From the IMG/VR virus record IMGVR_UViG_3300035704_000002, positions 62,001 to 126,000 of that record: 64,000 nt of DNA; one strand, 5' to 3'. Made by a program: the position numbers and the translations under genes. A model generated the notes under the pieces. That model had not been told where the DNA came from and searched no databases. It saw nothing but the letters and a program-made list of their open reading frames with translations. This DNA comes from a virus. Positions 47,641-56,152 of the stretch are shown here, piece after piece. How positions within the stretch are numbered: position 1 is the stretch's first letter; every line of letters starts with the position of its first letter.

Positions 47641-50076
47641 TTAGGTCAGCACGTCGTCCAGCCACAGCGCGTCCCGCTGCGCCTGCGACAGCACCGCGCG
47701 TACCGGCGGGCGCGGATCACCCATCACGTCCACGCCGAACTCATCGATCGGCAGATGCACGCCGCCGCCATCTCCCCGCGCCGCGCCCGACATGACCGTG
47801 TCCACCGGCAGCGGCGACTCCGGATTGCCATCCCCACCGAGGCCGGGATGGTTCAGGCCGCGAATGGACAGCACGCCGGCCACCACGCTGCGCCGACACA
47901 TCAGCGAGCGGTAGACGTCATGGTCGATGGTGTCGGCCACCTCCAGGTGCACGAACGTCACCGGCCGCGTCTGGCCCGGCCGATGCTGGCGGGCCAGCGC
48001 CTGATCGTAGTCACCCAGACTGTGCCCCTTGGAATACCAGATGCCGTAGCACGAGCGGGTCAAGTCCACTCCGGTACCGCCGGACTGAATCTGCACGCCG
48101 ACCACGTCAGCATCTGGCGCCATCTCGCTGGCCTCGGTCAGCCCGTCGCCGCGCCGGCCGGAGATCTCCCGGTAGCGCAGGCCGGCCCGCTCGGCGACCG
48201 CCCGAATGGCGTCCAGGTCGTCCCGGAAGTGCGCGTACACGCACACCGGCTCCGCGCCGCCGGGGTGCTGGGGGTAGCAGCCCGCTTCGTACAGCAGGCC
48301 GCCGGCCGGGTGGTTACCGTCGAACTCCATCAGGGCATCGGACTTCGCGGTCGAGAAACGCCGCTTGTCACCCTCATCGGTGGGCAGCGTGCCGCCGGTG
48401 GCCTGCATCAGGCGCAGCAGGCGTGCCAGCACGTTGCGCGGTGTCAGCGTGGCCTGTTCGACACCCGTGCCGAACAGCTCGGTGTCGTAGAGATCCTGGA
48501 ACTGGCCCAGTTCGTCGGCCAGGATCTTGTCCAGGTCCGCCATCATCACCGGATCGACATCGCCCACCGGAGTGATGGCCGCAAAGTCAGTCAGGTCGGC
48601 CCACAGCTCGTTCTCCAGGCGCTCGTACTCGCGGCGGGCGTCGGGCTCGAACTCCACCGTGCGCGCGTAGTGCGTCACCTCGGGCAGCTTCAGGTCGACC
48701 GTGGGTCGATACATGATCGAATGCACGAGCCGGGAGAACTCCGCCCGCTGCTCGGGCAGGATCGCCACCGGGAACTTCTGGCCGTCGTCCTCACGCGTGC
48801 GCATCTGGACGTACTGACCCTTGAACGGCGTCCACAACAGGCCGAAGATACCGGGGTCCAGCGCACGGTAGACACCGAAGATGTCCCACGGGTACTGCGG
48901 CATCGGCGTGCCGGACAACCCGACCCGCTTGTGTGTGAAGTCCACCCACTTGCTCAGGTTGACCGACATGCGGCCGGTCGGCGACTTCGCCCGGTGCACC
49001 TCATCATAGATGGCCAGGTCGATCGGCTGACTCGCCCGCCACGACGCCACCGGCTCGTGCACCAGCATCTCGTAGTTCATCACCGCCGCGTGTACCGCCG
49101 CCCCACATGGGCAGTCGAACAGACATTCCTCGGCCTGCGCCAGCCGCTCCGGCAACTTCAGATCCTGCCGTCGGCCACCCTTGCGCCGCGACTCCCGCTT
49201 GCCGTCCACGATGTGCCAGGTACGCGCCGACCACTTGCCCACCTCGCGCGGCCACACGCCACGCACCTTGTTCGGGCAGACGATCACGACTCGCCGGGCG
49301 CCAATGTCATTGGCCAGCGCGATCGTCGCGGCCGTCTTGCCGCCGCCCATCCGGATCGCCAGCATCGACGCCGTCACGCTCGCCGAGAAGCGCACCGCGC
49401 GCATCTGATGGCCCCACAGCGTGCCGTTGACCAGATGGGCAGTGGGAAAGTCCGGTTCCGGCGCGTCCGGATGCAACACCGCACGACGCTGCGCCATCGT
49501 CGCGAACTCCTGCGCCAACTCGCTGACCCGCTCACTGCACACCGGGGCGAACGGCTCCAGTACCGACAACAGTGCCGCCGCGTGCGCCGGGGTGGCCGGC
49601 GTGTGCCAACAGCGCCGCTCGTCATCCCACAACGCGTGCGCCACAGCCTTGATAGCGTCGTTCGCGGCGAACGGGATGTCCGTCACCGTGATGTGCTGGT
49701 TGTACTGGTTCTTACGTTGCCGGCCCGCATGACCCCGAATCACGACCTGGGGCACGTATGTCGGCCGCGTCGCCACCTGGGGACGCACCGCCGGAGCTGG
49801 CTGCGCGGCGGCCAGGCCGGGAATCTCGATACCAGCCGCCCGCACCGCCGGCCCGTAACGGCTGAGCAGCCGCCATGCCTCGCGCGCCTCCTGCGTGCTC
49901 AGGCCGTGGCCGGTGTTCACCTTCGCCGCCAGCCGCGCCGCCACCGGCACCTCGGCCAGGCCGATGGCGTGCGCCTTCATCGCGGCCACCAACGCCAAGC
50001 TGGTCGCCTCCTGCAAGGCGGCGGCCTCCTGGGTGGTCGGCGTACTCACGGTCTGCTCACTCACCGCGTCCCCCAT
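47641..50076 (-). CDS. SNF2/DEAD-type superfamily 2 helicase
   Basis: 811 residues. N-terminal ~200 residues helical with a ConA-like basic region (HAGRQRKNQYNQHITVTDIP). Helicase core: motif I MGGGKTAATIAL (~243), Ia VVIVCPNKVRG, motif II IYDEVHRAKSP (~350), motif III GLSGTPMPQYPW, motif V-like QSGGTGVDLT and motif VI ARQHRPGQTRPV (~680). SNF2-like enzymes in phages remodel protein-DNA or unwind DNA during replication. Alternative GTG start after MGDA is possible. Confidence 0.9.
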   Translation of the reverse strand: MGDAVSEQTVSTPTTQEAAALQEATSLALVAAMKAHAIGLAEVPVAARLAAKVNTGHGLSTQEAREAWRLLSRYGPAVRAAGIEIPGLAAAQPAPAVRPQVATRPTYVPQVVIRGHAGRQRKNQYNQHITVTDIPFAANDAIKAVAHALWDDERRCWHTPATPAHAAALLSVLEPFAPVCSERVSELAQEFATMAQRRAVLHPDAPEPDFPTAHLVNGTLWGHQMRAVRFSASVTASMLAIRMGGGKTAATIALANDIGARRVVIVCPNKVRGVWPREVGKWSARTWHIVDGKRESRRKGGRRQDLKLPERLAQAEECLFDCPCGAAVHAAVMNYEMLVHEPVASWRASQPIDLAIYDEVHRAKSPTGRMSVNLSKWVDFTHKRVGLSGTPMPQYPWDIFGVYRALDPGIFGLLWTPFKGQYVQMRTREDDGQKFPVAILPEQRAEFSRLVHSIMYRPTVDLKLPEVTHYARTVEFEPDARREYERLENELWADLTDFAAITPVGDVDPVMMADLDKILADELGQFQDLYDTELFGTGVEQATLTPRNVLARLLRLMQATGGTLPTDEGDKRRFSTAKSDALMEFDGNHPAGGLLYEAGCYPQHPGGAEPVCVYAHFRDDLDAIRAVAERAGLRYREISGRRGDGLTEASEMAPDADVVGVQIQSGGTGVDLTRSCYGIWYSKGHSLGDYDQALARQHRPGQTRPVTFVHLEVADTIDHDVYRSLMCRRSVVAGVLSIRGLNHPGLGGDGNPESPLPVDTVMSGAARGDGGGVHLPIDEFGVDVMGDPRPPVRAVLSQAQRDALWLDDVLT

Positions 50077-50687
50077 TCCTCGCGCACCCGCGCCAACACC
50101 GCCAGCGTGGCATCACAGGCGTCCACCATGACGCCCGTATCGCCGGACTCCACGAACACCTTGTTCTCGATCAGGTCGCGCACGTCCGCCTCCAGCCCCG
50201 CCGCCGGGAACCGCTCGACCGTGGGGACCGCGTTGGGCGTCCACACCTGCGTCTTCGGCAGGCAGGGCCGCGTTCCCACGCGCGCCAATGGCTCCAGGTG
50301 CAGCTCGTTCTCCTCGCACGGATGCCAGGCCAACACCCACCGTCCACGCGGGTCGCCGTCCACGGCGGTCAACACGGGGATCACATCGTCCACCGCCATG
50401 CCCAGATCGGCGAATCCGGTGACTCGACACTGTCCCGTCAGCGCTACCCAGCCGGGCGGTTCTCCGGACTCCTCGCGCCACCAGTGTCGATGCGACGGCG
50501 GCATCGGGCAGTTCTCGCCGAGAACCTGGGGCGGCGACGAACAACCGCAGGGCGCGGTAATCCCGCACGGCGGCACGTACCCGCGTCGGGGAGCCGTGCA
50601 TTCCAGGTTGAACTGCACCTCCTCCTCGTCATCGAACCCGTACACCGTCAGGATGTGCGCCACATCGCGCACCACGTCGGCGGTCAT
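50061..50687 (-). CDS. Cys-rich protein, hypothetical
   Basis: 208 residues from ATG 50687. A Cys/His cluster near residues 30-70 (LECTAPRRGYVPPCGITAPC ... ENCPMPPSHRHWW) and a second half with VDACDATLAVLARVREEWG. ATGA overlap with the gene upstream and 16-base overlap with the SNF2 gene. No family recognised. Confidence 0.6.
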   Translation of the reverse strand: MTADVVRDVAHILTVYGFDDEEEVQFNLECTAPRRGYVPPCGITAPCGCSSPPQVLGENCPMPPSHRHWWREESGEPPGWVALTGQCRVTGFADLGMAVDDVIPVLTAVDGDPRGRWVLAWHPCEENELHLEPLARVGTRPCLPKTQVWTPNAVPTVERFPAAGLEADVRDLIENKVFVESGDTGVMVDACDATLAVLARVREEWGTR

Positions 50688-51316
50688 ACCGTCAGACCCA
50701 ACGTGCGACCGGCGCGCTGCACCGCGTCCCATAGGCCGCGCTCGCCACCGTTATTGTCCGGATGGGTCGTCCTGCAGGCCGCCCGCCAAGCCTGGCCCGT
50801 CGTGGCCTCGCCTGAGTCACTGGGCGCCATCCGGCGCAGGAACCGCAATGCCCCGTCTGGTGTGGACAGTTCGTCGTCGGCGTTGCGTGGTGCCTCGATC
50901 GCCAGCCATGACCGGTACTGCTCACCGCGCGAGCCGACTCCGTAGCGGTCAAGCTTGCGCAGCGCCTCCAGACCCAAGGCGATGGCGCGCAAGTTGATCT
51001 GCCAGTCGACCTCACCGTAGGACGTGGCATGAAACGTGTCACACGGGTAGGTCAGCGAGCCGAACTTGCTTGTGAACTGCACCGCGACACCAGGGTGGAA
51101 CACCGTGGCCCGCGCGCGCAGCATGCCGTCCTGGCGCACGTCGACAGCGCCGGCCACGACCAGCAACGTGATCTCGCCGTCCAGTCCCAGGTGTTCGGCC
51201 TCCTGGGTCAGCAGTTTCAACGTTTGGTCGAACGTGGAACGAAAGGGGTTGCCACGCCGCTTCTCCGTGTCGGCGAACCGCCAGTTGTCCATCGGCTCGA
51301 TGCGCCAGCGCGACAT
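50684..51316 (-). CDS. Protein with J-domain-like HPD motif
   Basis: 210 residues. The C-terminal ~45 residues read GQAWRAACRTTHPDNNGGER then LWDAVQRAGRTLG: helix, HPD (185-187), NGG, helix, as in the helix II-loop-helix III part of DnaJ domains. The rest is beta-rich (LLVVAGAVDV ... AVQFTSKFGSLTYPCDTF). It may recruit host DnaK to a phage complex, but helix I of a J-domain is not evident. Tightly overlapped on both sides. Confidence 0.6.
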   Translation of the reverse strand: MSRWRIEPMDNWRFADTEKRRGNPFRSTFDQTLKLLTQEAEHLGLDGEITLLVVAGAVDVRQDGMLRARATVFHPGVAVQFTSKFGSLTYPCDTFHATSYGEVDWQINLRAIALGLEALRKLDRYGVGSRGEQYRSWLAIEAPRNADDELSTPDGALRFLRRMAPSDSGEATTGQAWRAACRTTHPDNNGGERGLWDAVQRAGRTLGLTV

Positions 51317-52032
51317 CAGCGATCACCTCCCGAGTGCGCGACCCGCGCGGCCTGCTCCGCCTCGCGCGCTTCGCGGGTGGCGTAGAACTCCGACAACGCC
51401 ACGCGGGTGACTCCGGTTGGCAGCGCGTCGGCCGGGAAGAACAGCGACCGCTCGCACACCAGGTAAACGGTGCCCTCCACCGCGATCTCGTAGCCCAGGG
51501 AGTACAGGGTCGACCTGGACAGCACGGAGGCCGGGATACCGTACTCGCGCAGCACATCGGATATGTTCGGCATCATCGAGAGCGCGGCGGCCTGCTCGCG
51601 CCAGTAGTCGCCCGCCCTGCCGCGCGCCGCCGTGGCGTAGCCGCGTCGCAGTGACATCGACAGGCCGGGGATCTTGGCGAACTTGTTGTCCTGAGCGAAA
51701 CCGACGAACCGGGTATCGACGTCCAGACGTTCGAATCCCGCGCGGACACCCTTCTTGGCATGCGCCCTGTTCCACGCCAGCCACACGTCGTTCCTGAAAT
51801 GCTGCTGCTGCTCATGTCGCGCCACGATCGCGGCTGATATGTCCGGCGAACAGCGGTAGGCGTACAGCTCGGGTTGTTCGCCCATCTCGCTCGTCACTCC
51901 CTCGCGCTTGTCGTTCTCCAGCAAGGTCCACAGTCCGGCCACCATCTCCGGCACCTCGGTCGCGATCGTGTCCGGCATGACGCGATCCATCGCCGCGCGC
52001 ACCCAGTCGCCATTAGCTACGCGCGCGTTCAC
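51316..52032 (-). CDS. Hypothetical protein of the early arm
   Basis: 238 residues from GTG 52032. Mostly helical N-terminal half (AIVARHEQQQHFRNDVWLAW); middle basic (MSLRRGYATAARGRAG); second half PNISDVLREYGIPASVLSRS suggests a helix-turn-helix-like segment. No family recognised. GTGA overlap with the small gene upstream. Confidence 0.6.
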   Translation of the reverse strand: MNARVANGDWVRAAMDRVMPDTIATEVPEMVAGLWTLLENDKREGVTSEMGEQPELYAYRCSPDISAAIVARHEQQQHFRNDVWLAWNRAHAKKGVRAGFERLDVDTRFVGFAQDNKFAKIPGLSMSLRRGYATAARGRAGDYWREQAAALSMMPNISDVLREYGIPASVLSRSTLYSLGYEIAVEGTVYLVCERSLFFPADALPTGVTRVALSEFYATREAREAEQAARVAHSGGDR

Positions 52033-52169
52033 GAGTCCATCTCTTTGATCAGGTAGTGCCCGTTGGTGAAGGTATGCAGCGCGCGGACCTGCTCACCGTT
52101 CAGCGTGGCCGGCAGTGCGCCACGCAACGTCGACAGGGCATGCAGCACCTGCTCACTCAGTGGCGTCAT
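52029..52169 (-). CDS. Small protein (46 aa), hypothetical
   Basis: From ATG 52169 to TGA 52031-52029. Helical start (LSEQVLHALSTLRGALPATL) and NGHYLIKEMDS end. Overlaps the gene before it by 17 bases and the gene after it by GTGA, matching the packed layout of this operon, which is the main support. Confidence 0.5.
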   Translation of the reverse strand: MTPLSEQVLHALSTLRGALPATLNGEQVRALHTFTNGHYLIKEMDS

Positions 52170-52344
52170 CGGCGGTGACCTCCTCGGGACTCGCCGGGCC
52201 GGGCCAGGATGGTGCGGGCAGGTGCGGGATGGGGTCGCCGAGTTCAGCGACCAGCGCGTCCCAGACGGGCGTGGGCTCCGGCGGTGGGACGAGATCTTCG
52301 ATCCTCATGCTAAACGCGGCGAACGCGGGCACGGCGTGGGTCAT
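52153..52344 (-). CDS. Small Pro-rich protein, hypothetical
   Basis: 63 residues. First gene after family promoter 6, with GAGAGG before its ATG. Acidic, Pro-rich (EDLVPPPEPTPVWDALVAEL). No family recognised. Confidence 0.55.
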   Translation of the reverse strand: MTHAVPAFAAFSMRIEDLVPPPEPTPVWDALVAELGDPIPHLPAPSWPGPASPEEVTADDATE

Positions 52345-52370
52345 CGGGTACCTCTCACTCGGGTGGTATG

Positions 52371-52399
52371 AATCTAGCCGAGTTAGCTCGGCGTTTCAA
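52371..52399 (-). promoter_or_regulatory. Family promoter 6
   Basis: -35 TTGAAA (52399-52394), spacer CGCCGAGCTAACTCGGC, -10 TAGATT (52376-52371). Best dyad of the set: GCCGAG-CTAA-CTCGGC. The TAA inside the spacer is the stop codon of the upstream gene. Confidence 0.85.
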
Positions 52400-52940
52400 G
52401 CCCATGGGCGCCAGGCTCAAGAAGGTAGGCACGACCGTTACCCTCCAGTAGGTACACCTGGTCGCCGATGCGAAGCCGATTCCCGAACAGCGCCTCATCT
52501 ACGGTGACGATCGTCAGCGGTACATCGTCCACCGCAGTGCGCAGGTCTGCGTCGCTGGAGTCCTTGTCGCCGATCAAGGCGGCCAATCGGTGCCCCACTG
52601 CCGGCGACGCAACGGCAATGCCGCCAGTACGCCGACCCAGATCAACCACCTCGCGTGGAGTCAGGATCGGACCACCGCGCTGCGGCCCGACCCAACGCGG
52701 CTCACCCCAGGGAATCACCTGGGGCACCGGAAGCTGATACGACAAGACCAGCATGGGGTCGTCGTCCTCACCGTCCACCCTGGCGGCCAGCGCGCCATGC
52801 TGCTCGGCGCGCTCCTGCCCAATCACCGCGACAATGGCCGCCTGCAACTTCGCCCACTCCGGCAGGCTGCCCAAGCTGCGCACCGGGATTGTCCACTCGA
52901 TGTATTCGCGTACGACCTTCTTCTCCGTGTAGTCGGCCAC
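52383..52940 (-). CDS. Hypothetical protein of the early arm
   Basis: 185 residues. Alpha/beta; N-terminal VREYIEWTIPVRSLGSLPEW, C-terminal beta part LRIGDQVYLLEGNGRAYLLE. Its 3' end doubles as the promoter for the next unit. No family recognised. Confidence 0.6.
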   Translation of the reverse strand: MADYTEKKVVREYIEWTIPVRSLGSLPEWAKLQAAIVAVIGQERAEQHGALAARVDGEDDDPMLVLSYQLPVPQVIPWGEPRWVGPQRGGPILTPREVVDLGRRTGGIAVASPAVGHRLAALIGDKDSSDADLRTAVDDVPLTIVTVDEALFGNRLRIGDQVYLLEGNGRAYLLEPGAHGLETPS

Positions 52941-52943
52941 GAT

Positions 52944-53216
52944 TCAGCTACCCCCATCCGTTGTGCGCGTGCTCGCGCCGATCGTCGGCTCCGGACCGGC
53001 GTTGTCCAGTTCGGCCACATCGGACAGCAGGCTCTCCAGCACATGCGAGAACATCGCGATGGCGAACAGCGTCATGCGCTCGCGCAGGCCGGCGTGTCGC
53101 CACTTCGTGTGCACCATGTCCAGACACCAGCGCCGCAACCGGCGCAGCGCGTTCGCGTCGCCGGACCCGAAATACTCCGACAGATCCGGCATCGGCGCCG
53201 GGGTTCGTCTACTCAT
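52944..53216 (-). CDS. Small helical protein, hypothetical
   Basis: 90 residues from ATG 53216. LRRLRRWCLDMVHTKWRHAG and a hydrophobic helix (MTLFAIAMFSHVLESLLSDV). Overlaps the previous gene's end by 8 bases. May be membrane-associated. No family recognised. Confidence 0.6.
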   Translation of the reverse strand: MSRRTPAPMPDLSEYFGSGDANALRRLRRWCLDMVHTKWRHAGLRERMTLFAIAMFSHVLESLLSDVAELDNAGPEPTIGASTRTTDGGS

Positions 53217-53886
53217 GTCCCTGTCCTGTGCTCGTCTGGGTTGTCTCGATCCACCGCACCGTGCATACGGCGCACTCACGCACCACATGGCCGTCACTAC
53301 TGTCCACAATGGCGTGACAGCCCCAGTGTCCGTCAGGGCAGTCACACTCCGCCCGCGTGGAACGTCGCACCACCAGTAGCGCGCCCTCGAAAGCCAAACT
53401 GAAGATCGAGTCGTCCGCCGCCTGCCGCGTCCGCGCCAACTCGACCTGCGCCTGCTCGATCTCCGCGCGAATGGCGATGCGGTCCAACTCCGAGAGCGCC
53501 AGCAGCAACAGCCGCGCACCGAGCACCGCGATGCGCTCCTCGATCTGCTCTGTGCGATTCACCAGATCGCGCTGACGCTGGCGGCGCTCCCGCGTGGCCG
53601 CCAGGAACGCGCGATCGCGCAGGTCGACCGGTAGGCGCGCCGAGTCCATCGGTGGAAACAACGGCTGAAGTGCCGGCCGCTCCTGCGGTGCGGACGCGGC
53701 CCGCCGGGCATCCCGCCATCGCGTCCAGCCCAGCAGGTACGCCACCGTGATGAGCACCATCAGCGGCGCGCCCCACAGCGGCGCGCCCAGCGCGATCACC
53801 AGGAACAGCAGGCACAACACCAACGCCGCGCCACTGGGCCACGCCGGACCGACCGGGCCACGCTGTCGCCAACGTCGCTGCGTCAC
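53209..53886 (-). CDS. Membrane protein with coiled coil and zinc-like cluster
   Basis: 225 residues from GTG 53886. Basic N-terminus, two hydrophobic helices (~18-36 and ~38-52), a long coiled coil (~85-165; RERRQRQRDLVNRTEQIEER) and a Cys/His end (ECDCPDGHWGCHAIV ... CAVC). GTGA overlap with the lipoprotein gene suggests the two act together at the membrane. Function unknown. Confidence 0.65.
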   Translation of the reverse strand: MTQRRWRQRGPVGPAWPSGAALVLCLLFLVIALGAPLWGAPLMVLITVAYLLGWTRWRDARRAASAPQERPALQPLFPPMDSARLPVDLRDRAFLAATRERRQRQRDLVNRTEQIEERIAVLGARLLLLALSELDRIAIRAEIEQAQVELARTRQAADDSIFSLAFEGALLVVRRSTRAECDCPDGHWGCHAIVDSSDGHVVRECAVCTVRWIETTQTSTGQGHE

Positions 53887-54419
53887 GAACCGGCCGAGCC
53901 CGCCGCCGGCTTCGACGCCGCGCCGCCACCGCCGAAACCACCGCGCACCACCGGCGAGCCCGGCTTGGGCGCCACCTTCGGTGCGGCCGGCCGGGCTGCC
54001 ACGGTGCGCGCCGAACCCGACTGCACCGCCCGAGTTCGCAACATCGACGCACTGCCGCCGCCCGAGGAAACTCCCCGATCCACCACGATCACCGTCGTCG
54101 TGGGCAGCGTGCGCACGAACGTCACGCCGCGCGGCATCGGCCGGCCCACCGCGATCACCGAGCCGGCATAGCCCGGCGTGTAGTAATCCCAGTAGTAACC
54201 GTCCAGGTCCGCCGCCAGGCCGAGAGCCGACACGGCACCACCGCACTCCCAGTCCGGGGCGCGCCATCCGGTCAACGGGTCCACGCACACGCCGATGTAC
54301 GTCGGGTCGGCCACCAGCGGCGCGGCCGGCTCGCCACACCCGGCCAGGACGGGCGCCGCGATCGCGGCGCCCACCAGCGCCGTGAGCCACGCACCCGGCC
54401 GGCGTCCCTGCTTGGTCAT
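53883..54419 (-). CDS. Phage lipoprotein
   Basis: 178 residues. Basic n-region (MTKQGRRPGAW), hydrophobic h-region, lipobox VLAGC (Cys28), then a small extracytoplasmic domain with two Cys (CVDPLTGWRAPDWEC) and YYWDYYTPGYAG, and an Ala/Gly/Ser-rich end. It should be lipid-anchored outside the membrane. In other phages such proteins block superinfection at DNA entry; that role is inference here. The next gene encodes a membrane protein. Confidence 0.75.
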   Translation of the reverse strand: MTKQGRRPGAWLTALVGAAIAAPVLAGCGEPAAPLVADPTYIGVCVDPLTGWRAPDWECGGAVSALGLAADLDGYYWDYYTPGYAGSVIAVGRPMPRGVTFVRTLPTTTVIVVDRGVSSGGGSASMLRTRAVQSGSARTVAARPAAPKVAPKPGSPVVRGGFGGGGAASKPAAGSAGS

Positions 54420-55753
54420 GCTCGCTCCTCGGGGTCATCGGTGTGGCCGTCGTCGGGGTCGTCAGCGGGCGCGTGCTCGACGAAGGCAGCGTTGATGTCC
54501 CACATTCCGGGTCCGCCGTCACCGCCGTCGGTGACGATCAGCTCCATTGGGGCTTCGCCATCCTCGTCCAGTAGCTCCACATCGGACAGTCCAGCCTCCG
54601 AGGTGCCGCCACTGTCGATGGCGACGCCGAACCGAGTCTTCGTTGGATCGACGTTCCTGGTGATCCACGTGACGCACCCGATGCCGTGATTGCGCTGAAC
54701 GTCGGGAGCGCCGTGGTGCGGTCCGGGAAACACGCGGACCCGAACGCCGTGATCGATGTCATCGTTGGTCGGCGTGCGTACGGTGTTCTCGGTCGAACCG
54801 GCGGCGTCAGTGGCCGATGTCGCCACGTCGGGCAGCACCCACGGACCGTGCTGGTTGCTGGGCGACACGCAGTCCACCGAGCGGCGCAGCTTGCGCGTCC
54901 ACGACCGGTGGCAGTATCGGCAGACCGGCCGCACCGATGCCCTTCTGATCAGCTTCGCCAGTCGGCGCGCCAGCGGCTGCTCGCCCATCCAGGTCACCGC
55001 GTCCTGCTCGCAGAGCTGGTCAAACTCGCGCTCCGCGCCATCGACCGCGCCGTCGCCGCTCGGCCCCAACGGTCCGGACAGCAGACTGGCGAACTGGCCG
55101 ATCTCGCGCTCGTGGAAGCGCTGCGCCCGCCGATAGAGCCAGTCCAGCATGTTCGCCTGGTGCGTCACCGCCATGTCGTCCAGTCGGATCGGGTCGGCCT
55201 TGGCCGGCTTCCACCACACGTCCTGCTCCAACAGCGTCGTGACGCCCACGCCGGCCGGCGGCGGTGTGGCGCCGTCGCCCACCGACCAGATCAGCGCGGC
55301 GTGGCGCCGCTCCTGGGCGTGCTGCTCGTCCCCGGTGAGCGCCCGCGCGTACCGGGCCGACACCGTCAAGCCGTACAGCGACGTGACCGGATCGGGCGCG
55401 ATCGTGCCGCCGTAGCTCATGCCGTCGTGCACCACGCCGTTCGCGTCCCGGATCAGCGTGCTGATGCGCTTGACGTGCCAGAAGTGAGCCGTCACGGCCT
55501 GGACGGCCTCCAGCAGGGCGTCGCTGAGTTGGCTGTCGGCGATGACACGGTAGCCGGGCTGCGCGGCCAGTTCGCGGTAGAGCAGGGTGGTGAGCGCGTA
55601 CTGAAACTCAACCAGGGGGCTGAGCGACGCGATCGGCGGGCTGAGTATGTCGATGTTGGGAACGACGGGCAGGTTGAGGCCGTGTTCGGGGTCGAGTGTG
55701 GCGGGCGGGTCGCCGAACACGGCGCGGTAGTCCGCATCGATCGGATGTGTCAT
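54416..55753 (-). CDS. Large hypothetical early protein
   Basis: 445 residues, first gene of the unit led by family promoter 7 (GGAGG before ATG). N-terminal ~260 residues helical; a CRYCHRSWTRKLRRSVDC cluster (~278-295) may bind zinc; C-terminal ~130 residues beta/acidic, ending DDPDDGHTDDPEERA. ATGA overlap with the lipoprotein gene. No family recognised. Confidence 0.65.
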   Translation of the reverse strand: MTHPIDADYRAVFGDPPATLDPEHGLNLPVVPNIDILSPPIASLSPLVEFQYALTTLLYRELAAQPGYRVIADSQLSDALLEAVQAVTAHFWHVKRISTLIRDANGVVHDGMSYGGTIAPDPVTSLYGLTVSARYARALTGDEQHAQERRHAALIWSVGDGATPPPAGVGVTTLLEQDVWWKPAKADPIRLDDMAVTHQANMLDWLYRRAQRFHEREIGQFASLLSGPLGPSGDGAVDGAEREFDQLCEQDAVTWMGEQPLARRLAKLIRRASVRPVCRYCHRSWTRKLRRSVDCVSPSNQHGPWVLPDVATSATDAAGSTENTVRTPTNDDIDHGVRVRVFPGPHHGAPDVQRNHGIGCVTWITRNVDPTKTRFGVAIDSGGTSEAGLSDVELLDEDGEAPMELIVTDGGDGGPGMWDINAAFVEHAPADDPDDGHTDDPEERA

Positions 55754-55782
55754 CGAGTCCTCCAGGTCAGACGGGGGATGCT

Positions 55783-55811
55783 CGGCTAGCCTAGCTGATA
55801 CGGCTAGGTAA
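55783..55811 (-). promoter_or_regulatory. Family promoter 7
   Basis: -35 TTACCT (55811-55806), spacer AGCCGTATCAGCTAGGC, -10 TAGCCG (55788-55783). Dyad AGCC...GGCT. It lies 3 bases after the upstream stop; ~25-base leader with GGAGG. Confidence 0.7.
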
Positions 55812-55813
55812 GA

Positions 55814-56152
55814 CTAGGGCAAATCCAGCGCCGTGAGCACGGCGCCCAACGCACTGGCCCGCGCGATCTCCGGCACCTGGTAGACCGGCGCCTGCGCGCG
55901 CGCCGACGCCAACACGTCCGGCTGGTCGTGCAGCGCCCATACCGACGCCGCATCGAAGCGCACCCGCTCCCACTGCGGCCACGGCGACATCGGCACCTGC
56001 GCGTGCAGCAGGCCGGCCGCCACCAGGAACGCCAGCACCGGCGGCTCGCACGCCAGCTCCCTGGCCGCGTCCGCAGCCACGGTGGAATACACGTAATGCC
56101 GGCGCGGCGCCGAGGCGACCGCGCGCACCGGTGGGCGGTCGGCGCGCGTCAT
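55814..56152 (-). CDS. Small protein, hypothetical
   Basis: 112 residues, ATGA overlap with the HTH gene. Helical (VYSTVAADAARELACEPPVL ... EIARASALGAVLTALDL). An overlapping frame (55791-56162) is Gly/Arg-rich and looks like a shadow. No family recognised. Confidence 0.6.
   Translation of the reverse strand: MTRADRPPVRAVASAPRRHYVYSTVAADAARELACEPPVLAFLVAAGLLHAQVPMSPWPQWERVRFDAASVWALHDQPDVLASARAQAPVYQVPEIARASALGAVLTALDLP

Noticed and set aside
47755-50997. 1,080-codon open frame on the + strand
   Set aside because: It is antisense to the SNF2-type helicase, whose motifs are unmistakable. The product is Arg/His/Pro-rich, typical of a shadow frame in GC-rich DNA.
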